Position numbers and translations under genes: made by a program
From: Antedon mediterranea
Taxonomy: Eukaryota > Echinodermata > Crinoidea > Comatulida > Antedonidae
Reading direction: 5' to 3'
Length of the DNA: 64,000 nt
NCBI RefSeq assembly: GCF_964355755.1
Contig: NC_092679.1
Coordinates: 19,334,932-19,398,931 of the forward strand
Shown here: positions 1-10,503 of the stretch, in pieces
How the letters are laid out: every line of letters starts with the position of its first letter
Numbering within the stretch: the first letter of the stretch is position 1
The notes under the pieces: model-generated
Seen by the model: the letters and a program-made list of their open reading frames with translations, nothing else
The model's database searches: none
What the model was told of the DNA's origin: nothing

Positions 1-422
1 TTAATGCCATCTTTTATTTAATTAAACTTTCTCAACATGACTCATGCATTTAGAATTTGTTTCATCTTTAATGTGTTAAGATTGAATAACTTTTTATAAT
101 TCGGACTACACAAGATTAAATTTCAAAAACAGATAGTTCTCAAACTTAACGCTGTGGTTAGGCTTCATGAAATGCAACTGCACAACGTTGGAGATCAGAC
201 ACTTTTGTAATCGATACGCATGAGAAGAGGCAAAAAAAGACGAATAAAGAGAATCGAACCCACAACCCTGCGATCTCAAGTCAGTCAAACAAATTAAGAC
301 TTTAAATACGCTGTGCAATTTACTGTGAAAATATGTATTGGGTATTTTATTTAATTAATCAACCAATCACAATAGTGCGCATGTCGGAACTGTAACCACA
401 TTTCGTAAGCTAAAACACGCAC
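1..422. other. Start of GPR137 intron 1, with tRNA-like SINE remnant
   Basis: No coding exon is seen. On the minus strand around 250-300 there is a B-box-like TGGGTTCGATTC (plus 251-262) followed by an AT-rich tail, consistent with an old tRNA-derived SINE head. The A box is not convincing. Confidence 0.4.
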
Positions 423-818
423 CTGTCCAAAGTATACTATAAGAAGACAAAGTGTTGTAAACTGGAGGCACACCGGAAAGCAATATAACAAGAAATATGC
501 GCACAAATTCAATGTGTTCGCTAAATCACAATTGAAAATGTAAAAAGAAAACAATGTAGTCCTCAATGCTGCCCATATTAAACAGAGAAAAAGAAATACT
601 GTTTGATAGCTTTTCCGTTTGTGTTTGTAGTATAAAATTAAGAACAACTGGACGTAAACAAAGAAGAACAGAAAGCTGTAGAGAACGATGAAAGTGATGG
701 TAAAGCTTAGCTCAACACTTGGTGGGACAGCAGGTCCTGTGATGGGCACAGCAGGTGGCTCAGTCTCAGACGCCGATCGCATTTCCAGCCTCGAACTTGA
801 CATTGCACTCGTTTTCAT
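423..818 (-). CDS. GPR137: GPR137-family integral membrane protein, first coding exon (partial)
   Basis: This is the N-terminal coding exon of a GPR137/GPR137B-type multi-pass protein. Known members sit in the lysosomal membrane and influence Rag/mTORC1 and Rab7 activity. The exon gives 132 codons. A Pro/Ser-rich N terminus is followed by three hydrophobic segments, at about residues 36-60 (with FIVLYSFLFFFVYVQLFLIL), 68-90 (LCLIWAALRTTLFSFYIF) and 98-125 (CAYFLLYCFPVCLQFTTLCL). The order and spacing, including YYKHKRKSYQTVF between the first two, match GPR137. The ATG at 818 is the first in frame; the frame also runs open upstream without an ATG. The exon ends in phase 0 at FGQ followed by GTGCGT. 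Remaining exons lie off the left edge. The paralogue (GPR137, B or C) cannot be told from one exon. Confidence 0.82.
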
Positions 819-1860
819 CTTGTTGAAGAGACGAACCAAAATGACGTATACCACTAATGATACATTTTCACTTTATTGTTCAATTTTTTTGTTGCTGAAA
901 TTAAACTCGGAAAAGCTCAGTAAACTTGAATTTGTGGGTAGTTGGCTAACATTCTCTCCAACAAGAAGGTTGACGTACGTTCGCGAACAGAATTTGTTGA
1001 ATGTGATCGATTTCCTCGGTGAATTCCATTGAACTTTGACCGATATTTAAAATTGATGGCGCACTTCAGAATTTGAGGCACAATCATTTTCATACATCAC
1101 CTTTACAATAAATCGTTGCTGAGACTTTTGACGAATTTTTCAACTTAGTATAAGCATGTGGAGGAAATATCCATGGTATAAGCATGGAAGAAAAATTATA
1201 TTAAAAACATTATATAATGTTTTCCTCTATGTTATAAGCTAGTAACTTAATGATACATGCCGGGAATAATAATTCTGTGGACATACCAAACGACATAACC
1301 TTATTCTCTGTTATTGAGTTAAAGTTTGCAAACAATTTCGTTTTTTAGCATTTAAGAAAATTATTTTATTTTCGTTTATGACTGCAAATGATAAACTGTA
1401 CCGAGTTGAATAAGAAATAGAAGTTGATTGAGAGGATGTGTTGAGTCGTGATCTATATTTCCAAAACGACCTATCGATACCTTTAGATATAATTAGTGTA
1501 GTATGATATCATTATTCTTATCATATATATATTATATTTTTGGAGGATTGCTATTTAGCCTCATCATGTATCATTATTTTTTGTCTAAAATTGCTCTTAT
1601 TATTTTTCGTTTTTGTGCAGCCTTCGCAAACTGTCTTTGGCTTCTCTAATATAGATGCCAAAACTCTGGATTTAACCAAAGACCTCAGATAAACAGTATT
1701 AATATTTTAATAACTGAAAAGAAAAACTGGACTACAAAAGTTGACAACATTTAAATAATGTATGTGTAGATGTGTCTGTGGTGGTCGGGGTGTTGGGGCA
1801 GCAGTGGAGGGTTGAATTTATTTATTTGTTGTTTGTTGCGTTTTTATGTTTGTTCTAATT
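819..1860. other. Upstream of GPR137: 5' flank, no gene seen
   Basis: AT-rich single-copy-looking DNA between the GPR137 start and the satellite. It should hold the GPR137 5' UTR and promoter, but I see no reliable TATA box or start site. A plus-strand open frame at 688-1032 is antisense to the GPR137 exon and resembles nothing known. Confidence 0.5.
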
Positions 1861-4800
1861 GTGGTGTGATAATAAATAGGATTTAGTCTAGCACTGTGTC
1901 CTACTATACCCATTTTGGTTGTACTCGCGCACGTCCATAGTGATAGGATTTAGTCTAGCACTGTGTCCTACTATACCCATTTTGGTTGTACTCGCGCACG
2001 TCCATAGTGATAGGATTTAGTCTAGCACTGTGTCCTACTATACCCATTTTGGTTGTACTCGCGCACGTCCATAGTGATAGGATTTAGTTTAGCACTGTGT
2101 CATACTATACCCATTTTGGTTGTACTCGCGCACGTCCATAGTGATAGGATTTAGTCTAGCACTGTGCCCTACTATACCCATTTTGGTTGTACTCGCGCAC
2201 GTCCACAGTGATAGGATTTAGTTTAGCACTGTGTCATACTATACCCATTTTGGTTGTACTCGCGCACGTCCACAGTGATAGGATTTAGTCTAGCACTGTG
2301 CCCTACCCATTTTGGTTGTACTCGCGCACGTCCACAGTGATAGGATTTAGTTTAGCACTGTGTCATACTATACCCATTTTGGTTGTACTCGCGCACGTCC
2401 ATAGTGATAGGATTTAGTCTAGCACTGTGTCATACTATACCCATTTTGGTTGTACTCGCGCACGTCCACAGTGATAGGATTTAGTCTAGCACTGTACCCT
2501 ACTATACCCATTTTGGTTGTACTCGCGCACGTCCACAGTGATAGGATTTAGTCTAGCACTGTACCCTACTATACCCATTTTGGTTGTACTCGCGCACGTC
2601 CATAGTGATAGGATTTAGTCTAGCACTGTGCCCTACTATACCCATTTTGGTTGTACTCGCGCACGTCCACAGTGATAGGATTTAGTCTAGCACTGTGTCA
2701 TACTATACCCATTTTGGTTGTACTCGCGCACGTCCATAGTGATAGGATTTAGTCTAGCACTGTGCCCTACCCATTTTGGTTGTACTCGCGCACGTCCATA
2801 GTGATAGGATTTAGTCTAGCACTGTACCCTACTATACCCATTTTGGTTGTACTCGCGCACGTCCATAGTGATAGGATTTAGTCTAGCACTGTGTCATACT
2901 ATACCCATTTTGGTTGTACTCGCGCACGTCCATAGTGATAGGATTTAGTCTAGCACTGTGTCATACTATACCCATTTTGGTTGTACTCGCGCACGTCCAC
3001 AGTGATAGGATTTAGTCTAGCACTGTGTCATACTATACCCATTTTGGTTGTACTCGCGCACGTCCACAGTGATAGGATTTAGTCTAGCACTGTACCCTAC
3101 TATACCCATTTTGGTTGTACTCGCGCACGTCCATAGTGATAGGATTTAGTCTAGCACTGTGTCATACTATACCCATTTTGGTTGTACTCGCGCACGTCCA
3201 TAGTGATAGGATTTAGTCTAGCACTGTGCCCTACCCATTTTGGTTGTACTCGCGCACGTCCATAGTGATAGGATTTAGTTTAGCACTGTGTCATACTATA
3301 CCCATTTTGGTTGTACTCGCGCACGTCCACAGTGATAGGATTTAGTCTAGCACTGTACCCTACTATACCCATTTTGGTTGTACTCGCGCACGTCCATAGT
3401 GATAGGATTTAGTCTAGCACTGTACCCTACTATACCCATTTTGGTTGTACTCGCGCACGTCCACAGTGATAGGATTTAGTCTAGCACTGTACCCTACTAT
3501 ACCCATTTTGGTTGTACTCGCGCACGTCCATAGTGATAGGATTTAGTCTAGCACTGTACCCTACTATACCCATTTTGGTTGTACTCGCGCACGTCCACAG
3601 TGATAGGATTTAGTTTAGCACTGTGTCATACTATACCCATTTTGGTTGTACTCGCGCACGTCCATAGTGATAGGATTTAGTCTAGCACTGTACCCTACTA
3701 TACCCATTTTGGTTGTACTCGCGCACGTCCATAGTGATAGGATTTAGTTTAGCACTGTACCCTACTATACCCATTTTGGTTGTACTCGCGCACGTCCATA
3801 GTGATAGGATTTAGTCTAGCACTGTACCCTACTATACCCATTTTGGTTGTACTCGCGCACGTCCATAGTGATAGGATTTAGTTTAGCACTGTGTCATACT
3901 ATACCCATTTTGGTTGTACTCGCGCACGTCCACAGTGATAGGATTTAGTCTAGCACTGTGCCCTACCCATTTTGGTTGTACTCGCGCACGTCCATAGTGA
4001 TAGGATTTAGTCTAGCACTGTACCCTACTATACCCATTTTGGTTGTACTCGCGCACGTCCACAGTGATAGGATTTAGTCTAGCACTGTACCCTACTATAC
4101 CCATTTTGGTTGTACTCGCGCACGTCCATAGTGATAGGATTTAGTTTAGCACTGTGTCATACTATACCCATTTTGGTTGTACTCGCGCACGTCCATAGTG
4201 ATAGGATTTAGTCTAGCACTGTGCCCTACTATACCCATTTTGGTTGTACTCGCGCACGTCCATAGTGATAGGATTTAGTTTAGCACTGTGTCATACTATA
4301 CCCATTTTGGTTGTACTCGCGCACGTCCGCAGTGATAGGATTTAGTCTAGCACTGTGCCCTACTATACCCATTTTGGTTGTACTCGCGCACGTCCATAGT
4401 GATAGGATTTAGTTTAGCACTGTGTCATACTATACCCATTTTGGTTGTACTCGCGCACGTCCACAGTGATAGGATTTAGTCTAGCACTGTGCCATACTAT
4501 ACCCATTTTGGTTGTACTCGCGCACGTCCATAGTGATAGGATTTAGTCTAGCACTGTGCCATACTATACCCATTTTGGTTGTACTCGCGCACGTCCATAG
4601 TGATAGGATTTAGTCTAGCACTGTGCCCTATACCCATTTTGGTTGTACTCGCGCACGTCCACGGTGATAGGATTTAGTCTAGCACTGTGCCCTACCCATT
4701 TTGGTTGTACTCGCGCACGTCCATAGTGATAGGATTTAGTCTAGCACTGTACGCATTTGGTATAGTAGTACTGTACTTGCGCACAGTGATAATAAATAGG

Positions 4801-4910
4801 ATTTAGTTTAGCACTGTACGCTACTATACCCATTTTTTGGTTGTACTAGCGCACAGTGATAATAATAGGATTAGGTTTACCACTGTGCGCTACTATACCC
4901 TATGGGCCCT
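1861..4910. repeat. 67-bp tandem satellite, about 44 units
   Basis: The unit begins ATAGGATTTAGTCTAGCACT and contains TACCCATTTTGGTTGTACTC and GCGCACGTCCATAGTG. Unit starts at 1876, 1943 and 2010 fix the period at 67 bp. Units differ at few sites: GTCTAG or GTTTAG; GTGTCC, GTGTCA, GTGCCC or GTACCC; CCATAG or CCACAG; and a 5-bp deletion giving CCCTACCCATT. The edges (1861-1876 and about 4740-4910) are degenerate and both carry GATAATAAATAGG, suggesting an older, slightly longer unit. No frame runs through the array. Low divergence implies recent amplification or homogenisation. Confidence 0.95.
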
Positions 4911-4915
4911 CATCT

Positions 4916-5056
4916 TAACCAAACACCATTGTCTAACAGACAATTTTAAGTATTTTTTTTCGATCCAGTTTTTGGTCTAAGTGAATATATTTTTTGTGAC
5001 ATTAAAATGGCATATTCGACAAAAAAATTGTTTAGGGGGACAATATATCTTTAAAG
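4916..5056. mobile_element. Partial MITE, right half, GGGGGACAATATATCTTTAA end
   Basis: The segment ends in GGGGGACAATATATCTTTAA and contains GTCTAACAGACAATTTTAAG. It shares this with the copies at 12396-12749 and 36215-36587. The left terminus is missing or absorbed by the satellite edge. It lies directly upstream of the 102-residue gene. Confidence 0.65.
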
Positions 5057-5166
5057 AATATTTTATTTCAAATTATAAAATTTTTTCGGCTATTAGAGGG
5101 CGCACCTTCAAAATTGGGGCTCTTCATAATCAATTACAAAAGTATTTACAAATATTTTGGTAAAAA

Positions 5167-6357
5167 ATGGACCTAGTAAACAAGGAAGACTTTAGGCTAA
5201 ATACAGCTGATCTTATTCAACAGGTAAAGATTATATTAAAGATATCATTTATATAAACACTTATGTAGATTATTTGCTGTATCGCCCACAATTTTGTCAA
5301 TATATGAGCCTTCTCACTTAGGGTAGTTAGGCCTAGGCTAGGCCTACTACTACAAACCCATCTGATCATAGGCCTAGACAGAACAGTCCCCCACAACAAG
5401 CTCAGTCAGCTCCACCGTTGAGGTTGGATAGACGTGGCCTACGTTTGGGGGCGGAGGGCTATCTACGTATACCTTTTTTCTTATCTTTTGTGGATCACCA
5501 CCACCTTTAATATTCATTCAATTTTTCATTACATAATTTCTAAACATTTTCTACCTTTTAAATTATTTTCTGTTTTCCCCAAGCATATCATTAAATTTTA
5601 ACCTAAAAATATCAATAACATTATTTTTGTTAAATCACATTCATTTATATTTCATTTAGCATATTTACAGTATACCTTTATTTACTATGAAATACTTGAT
5701 TATCTCCTCTTCCAGCTTTCTCTTTTACTATGGCTAAACAAGAAAGAAGATGAAAGCAGTTTATATAAGCTTGTGACTTCATTAAGAGTTTGGTACGAAA
5801 TGTATTCCAGGGTTTCTTCGGAAGACGAAATCGATGCGTGCCGGGTATGTTGCGGTATTTTATTAATCCATGTTATTTTCCTCTCATGAGATGTTGCGGA
5901 CTTTCAGACAACAAAGCCCTACTAACTCTCTCTCACTTATTTTCTAAATACAATCATTAAATACAGTGGCACCCCTTTGAATTCAAAGCACGACCTCTTT
6001 TTTTAACTCACCAATTTGTGTTTCTTAAGTTATCATAATTATTTGGGGATGTCAAAGGGGGGGGGGGGGGGTGGTGGCATTTAATCAAATAAATATGTAA
6101 AGGCTGGTTTTAGTCAACATTGTCTAGAGGGATTTTTGTTAAAACTTTGGCAGCCAATATATTGTGATCTATATAGGCCGATTTTCTTTGTACTATTTTA
6201 ACAATTTCTTGCTTATTTTTTCGTACTCTTCTAGAATGAGACGGTCCTAAATATAGCAGACTACATCAAGAAACACCCCAATGCATCCAAAGAACAAATG
6301 ACTGCGGAAATCGCCAAACAAGTTCAGGCATTTGCACAAAAGGTTGATGCAATGTAG
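5167..6357 (+). CDS. Unrecognised conserved-looking small protein, 102 aa, three exons
   Basis: I do not recognise the family. Exons are 5167-5223, 5716-5844 and 6235-6357, joined at good GT/AG sites (CAG|GTAAAG; TTCCAG|CTT; CGG|GTATGT; CTTCTAG|AAT). Both introns are phase 0, and the frame closes at TAG 6355-6357. The start is the ATG at 5167 (MDLVNKEDF). The protein looks soluble, largely helical and acidic to neutral. It has a Leu-rich stretch (LIQQLSLLLWLNKKEDE), a Trp/Tyr-rich helix (LRVWYEMYSRV) and a C-terminal amphipathic segment (IADYIKKHPNASKEQMTAEI). No signal peptide, membrane segment or metal motif is visible. An AATAAA at 7039-7044 could end a long 3' UTR. Clean splicing and codon-like composition make it a real gene; the function is unknown. 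A more upstream coding exon cannot be excluded. Confidence 0.75.
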
Positions 6358-7721
6358 TAAATACTGTATGAGCAAGACAAAATAAGATAGAAACGTGTTG
6401 AAATTTTGCTATGTTTTACTGCAGTAATCCTATTCTAGTTGCTGCAGTACAATACCATTGCACACACTTTACTGCAGTAACCATAGTATATTATGATATT
6501 ATATCAACAACTATAGTTAAGCTCAACTAAAGACATTATTTACAGTATAGTAATGTAATATTTTTACAGCAATTTTTACATAATTTTTAATGTTAATTAT
6601 GATTATAAATATTTAGAAAAAATGGATAATAGAATTGTATATATTGATTATAACCTTAACTCTATTAATCTTATTTAATGCTATAGGCCTTTTTTTTAGT
6701 TGTCATTTAATGAATATAATGCATAATATAAATACTGTATACATACAGGGACAACAAAACATTGAGCAATGTTAATGTAATGTTAATAATCCCCATAAAT
6801 TATACACTTCGATAAGGGTTTCCGTTTACACGGGAAGTACCGGTATGGTGTACCCTAAATAGAGGTGTCAGATGAAGGGGATTCTGCTGTAATTTTGTTT
6901 CTTTTCAATTTCAATTTTTTCGTTTCTGTCGTATTTATATGGTGTTGATTTTTTTTTTTGTAATACAGTATCACGAACTTGTGTAAAAACAATCAATATT
7001 GATTGAACGAGTTGTACTGCACCTCAGTCTCGTGTCTAAATAAAGTTTATATATATATAAGCTTGGATGATTCATCGCTTATGATAGGTTAAACAATTGT
7101 ATTGACTTTCTAGCTTGCATTCCAGTGGTAACTAAATTTGATAATACAAAAATCTGTTTAGCATTCACTCATTATGTTTATACACTACTATATTAATTGT
7201 ATTAGTTATATCAAGGTTAATATTTTATACCACCTTTTCTATAGAATTTAAGATATTTTAAGATCTGATGGTTTAAGTTTTAAACTTAATGACTGAAACA
7301 GCAAATAGATGAAGAAACTCAGCTGTAGCACTTGGAGTAGTAATACAATTCTTGTTTTATAGTACAAAAAGCAAAATTAAAAATGATTTTTTTGCTGTGA
7401 AAAAATAACTATTATGTTTATATTAAGTGGTGTAAATAGTTTTAGTAATAATATTTTCTTTTCTTGGCAAAAGCGTCTAATATTTGCTCATTTTGCATCA
7501 GTGACAATAAAATGTGATATGTGAAAGTTAAAAATATACTTCCATTTAGTTTTATTTCAGTACATGAGTTGCATAATGTATACATCATCATATCACATCT
7601 CCTAGAAATTTTGCTAGGCGATATGAAATGGGTATAAGTAATGTCTTGAAAGTTTTTTTGAGGAGTAGGTTATGCCAATCCTATTATTAGTGTGCTGTGA
7701 AAAGTGTTACATGGTTATTAC

Positions 7722-7785
7722 AGTAAAACCTCTAATAAGGGACTCTTTTTGGACCCAAAAGTGTACTGTATTACCAAAGATGTTA
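7722..7785. mobile_element. Fragment resembling Tigger/pogo-type DNA element end
   Basis: CAGTAAAACCTCTAATAAGG followed by GGACTCTTTTTGGACCC resembles the termini at 14771-14970, 47075-47255 and 49735-49875. The family assignment is from memory of pogo/Tigger-like ends and is tentative. Confidence 0.4.
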
Positions 7786-8303
7786 TACACAGGATATTCT
7801 GCTCCATAATTTGTGCCGAACAACTGCATGATGGAAAGGATATTCTGCTTCATAAACTGTGCTGAATAACTGCATGATGGGAAGAATGGGTTACAGTAAC
7901 ACTAAATAGTTACATTCTCACAATAAGAAAAAAAATATACACAAGTACAGTATTACAATTTTATTGGTTTGCTTTTGACAAAAGATCTCAACCAAGAATA
8001 AATTAAATAGACAGAAAGACATACATATTCAAAAGTTACAAAGAAGATTTCATGATAATATTTTGAGCAGAAATTTTGTTTTTGAAATGACAAAATTTAA
8101 GGCACAATTTAGTGATAATCCTAAAATGTTACAACTGGAAACTAAAAATTTTGAAGGTAACTGTCAACGGGACTGATTGCTTTAAAATATTATATCTTAA
8201 CTTATGAGATAATCTTTTAAAATTCCAGTTTGACATGAGTTATATCCTTCATTCAATGCAAGCTACCAATGATTATTGGTAACATTTAAGGTTTAATTTC
8301 TAG

Positions 8304-8461
8304 TTAAAGATGTATTGTCCCCCTAAACAAATATTTTAAAAAATGTTGTTGCTGGTTTTTGGTTAAAATTAACCGTTTCGTTTGTCTTTTTATGTGAATA
8401 ACTGTATTAAAACTGCAAAATGGCCCATTTTTCAGGTTTTTGTGGGACAAAACATCTTTAA
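8304..8461. mobile_element. MITE with TTAAAGATGTATTGTCCCCC ends, 158 bp
   Basis: It begins TTAAAGATGTATTGTCCCCC and ends GGGACAAAACATCTTTAA, an inverted pair with TTAA at each end. This is the shortest copy of the family that also occurs at 4916, 12396, 29005 and 36215. Open frames on both strands here are artefacts of the element. Confidence 0.75.
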
Positions 8462-8752
8462 CTATAATAGCAAAGCAAAATCTTTTCAGAAAAATTTGCA
8501 TAATAATAATTGTATTGCTCCAATATCATTAAGAGTAAACATTTTATGTAATCTATTACTGGTAAAATTTAAATGAATCTTAAGTAAATAGTGACTTACC
8601 GAAATCAGGTTAGTCATGAAAGTGTCAAAGGTCAATTACATTTATTGGGCCTTTGTCGTATTAATGACCAATATAGGATTTAAATGATATGTACAAAATA
8701 TGTAACTAATTAATCAAATAAGTCATTAATTATGAATAGTATATACATGAAT

Positions 8753-8933
8753 AAAGCTCTGTCTACACTAACAAACTAACAAAGTTTATGTGATTTTCCC
8801 ATATATGGACATGATGATGTCATATCAGTACCATATTTGGGCATATAACTATCATATTTGGGCATATAACTACCATATTTGGGCACATGACATTTTTTTT
8901 ATCAAACCAGTTTTATAGTGTAGCTAGCTTAAG
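8753..8933. mobile_element. MITE family A copy (GCTCTGTCTACACTA ends)
   Basis: The left end is AAAGCTCTGTCTACACTA and the right end TAGTGTAGCTAGCTTAA. The interior has the family words CCATATATGGACATGATGATG and CATATTTGGGCATATAACTA, the latter repeated. Confidence 0.75.
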
Positions 8934-10198
8934 AAAGACATTAGATCTTTTTAACACTTGCTACAACAAAAAGTACAAGTATATAAAGTACATACAGTGT
9001 AGTCTACAAAATATATTACAATACAATTCACTATTGTATTAGTTTACTAAGATTTTTTATAGTGGTGATTGAGCACTCTTGGGTGGTATGTGTGATATAT
9101 AACATTCAAATTAATTGAAATTTAACCTTGTTGAACTAAATAACTTTTACTAGCTATGGGTTGCAGCGCCCCTGCTTTAACCTGTCGGCCACTCCATTAT
9201 ACTCGAACATATACAGAATTTAGTTTTTGGTAAGGTGGTGGGGGATGAGGTTCCAATCACTCTTAATATGGTGTAGTATAGTACTGTGTGTGTATTTCTT
9301 TCACATATTATACAATACAGTCGTACATAGATATTCACAGTTTGGTTTCTACCCATTTCACATGCATAAATATGATTTGTTTAAACTAGAACAATTAAAG
9401 CCCATTTATTATACATAAAAAGATACATGTGTTCATGCAAATGAGGCATGCTTCTCTAAATTTGCATATTCAAATTACTTTGACCTTTAATCGGTCTAAG
9501 ACACTTTGGTTGCCATAGAAATTACAAGGTGATATTTTTCTAAATATAACAATAAGAGAAATAATAATGAAATTATACAGAAAATCATTGTATCAAGCTA
9601 CAATAAATATGTTGAAACAAATACAATTAAATAAATAATACATAACATTTATCCTAAACGCTAAGAAAATATTAAAACGAATAACGATTTGTTAAAAATT
9701 AACTTCATAATAAAAACTGTAGTATGACAGTTTTTCAAAAAAATTAAAATGTCCAAATCACTAACAGAACAAGATGTTAAAATAACACAACAACCATAAT
9801 ATTAATTTGTATACAAATATATTTTTGTGTATCAAGAATATCCTATCTATATTTCAGAACAAGATGCCTGAAAGAATTAGAAATTGAAATTTCAAATATA
9901 TACTATATTCCATATTTTTCTAATATAAATTCAGCATAAATTCATTACTTTTAACTTGCTGTATTATATTAGTACTTGTTTGAGGTCCAATATATATTCC
10001 AATATAAAGAATAAATCAAACTTATATTTATTTATCATATATTCTTAATAAGATTTATTGCACAGACTTTGGTATGTGTTATCTAATGTTGTATAGATAT
10101 CATTACACCATGGTATAATTTGTAAAAAATATTTGTTCCACCCAATAACATTGAATGATTATATTATTGAAGTAATATTTCCAAAGAAACTTATTACT

Positions 10199-10347
10199 AA
10201 AGCCATGTCTAGACTATCACACTTTAATGTGATAACAAAAATTGTCACTGTGCCCAAATCTGCTAGTGATATGATATTATCCAGCACATAAATGGACACA
10301 TCAAATTTGTTTGTCACATAAAATTTGATAGTGTAGACAGAGCTTTA
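10199..10347. mobile_element. MITE family A copy
   Basis: TAAAGCCATGTCTAGACTATC on the left pairs with GATAGTGTAGACAGAGCTTTA on the right. It lies just past the GALNT7 3' end. Confidence 0.75.
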
Positions 10348-10503
10348 GAATAGAACCTTGGGGGGAGAGCATTTAACTTTTATTCCAACAGCACATGCCC
10401 AATTATAACTAGGCCTACTGAAAAGTAAAGGGTAAGTTAACAGTGAAAGTGTATACTCATAATCTCCATTTTCAGCGACCCTCGACCTTTAGCCATTTTC
10501 CCA

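Larger units (their letters stand above)
6358..10503. other. Intergenic and 3' UTR region between the 102-aa gene and GALNT7
   Basis: AT-rich with no convincing coding exon. It holds possible poly(A) signals at 7039-7044 (plus) and, on the minus strand, at 10379-10384. It also holds an approximately 53-bp imperfect tandem duplication at 7790-7885 (GGATATTCTGCTCCATAA-type), a Tigger/pogo-like fragment at 7722-7785, MITE copies at 8304-8461, 8753-8933 and 10199-10347, and a tRNA-SINE remnant near 9155-9215. Confidence 0.6.

Noticed and set aside
688..1032. Plus-strand open frame of 114 residues
   Set aside because: It is antisense to the GPR137 exon, whose minus-strand product is clearly recognisable.
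1861..4910. CRISPR-like array of regular repeats
   Set aside because: Units are contiguous and the whole 67-bp period is conserved; there are no unique spacers and no cas genes. It is a eukaryotic satellite.
8304..8576. Two overlapping open frames of about 65 residues
   Set aside because: Both lie across a MITE copy; no splice context or family similarity.
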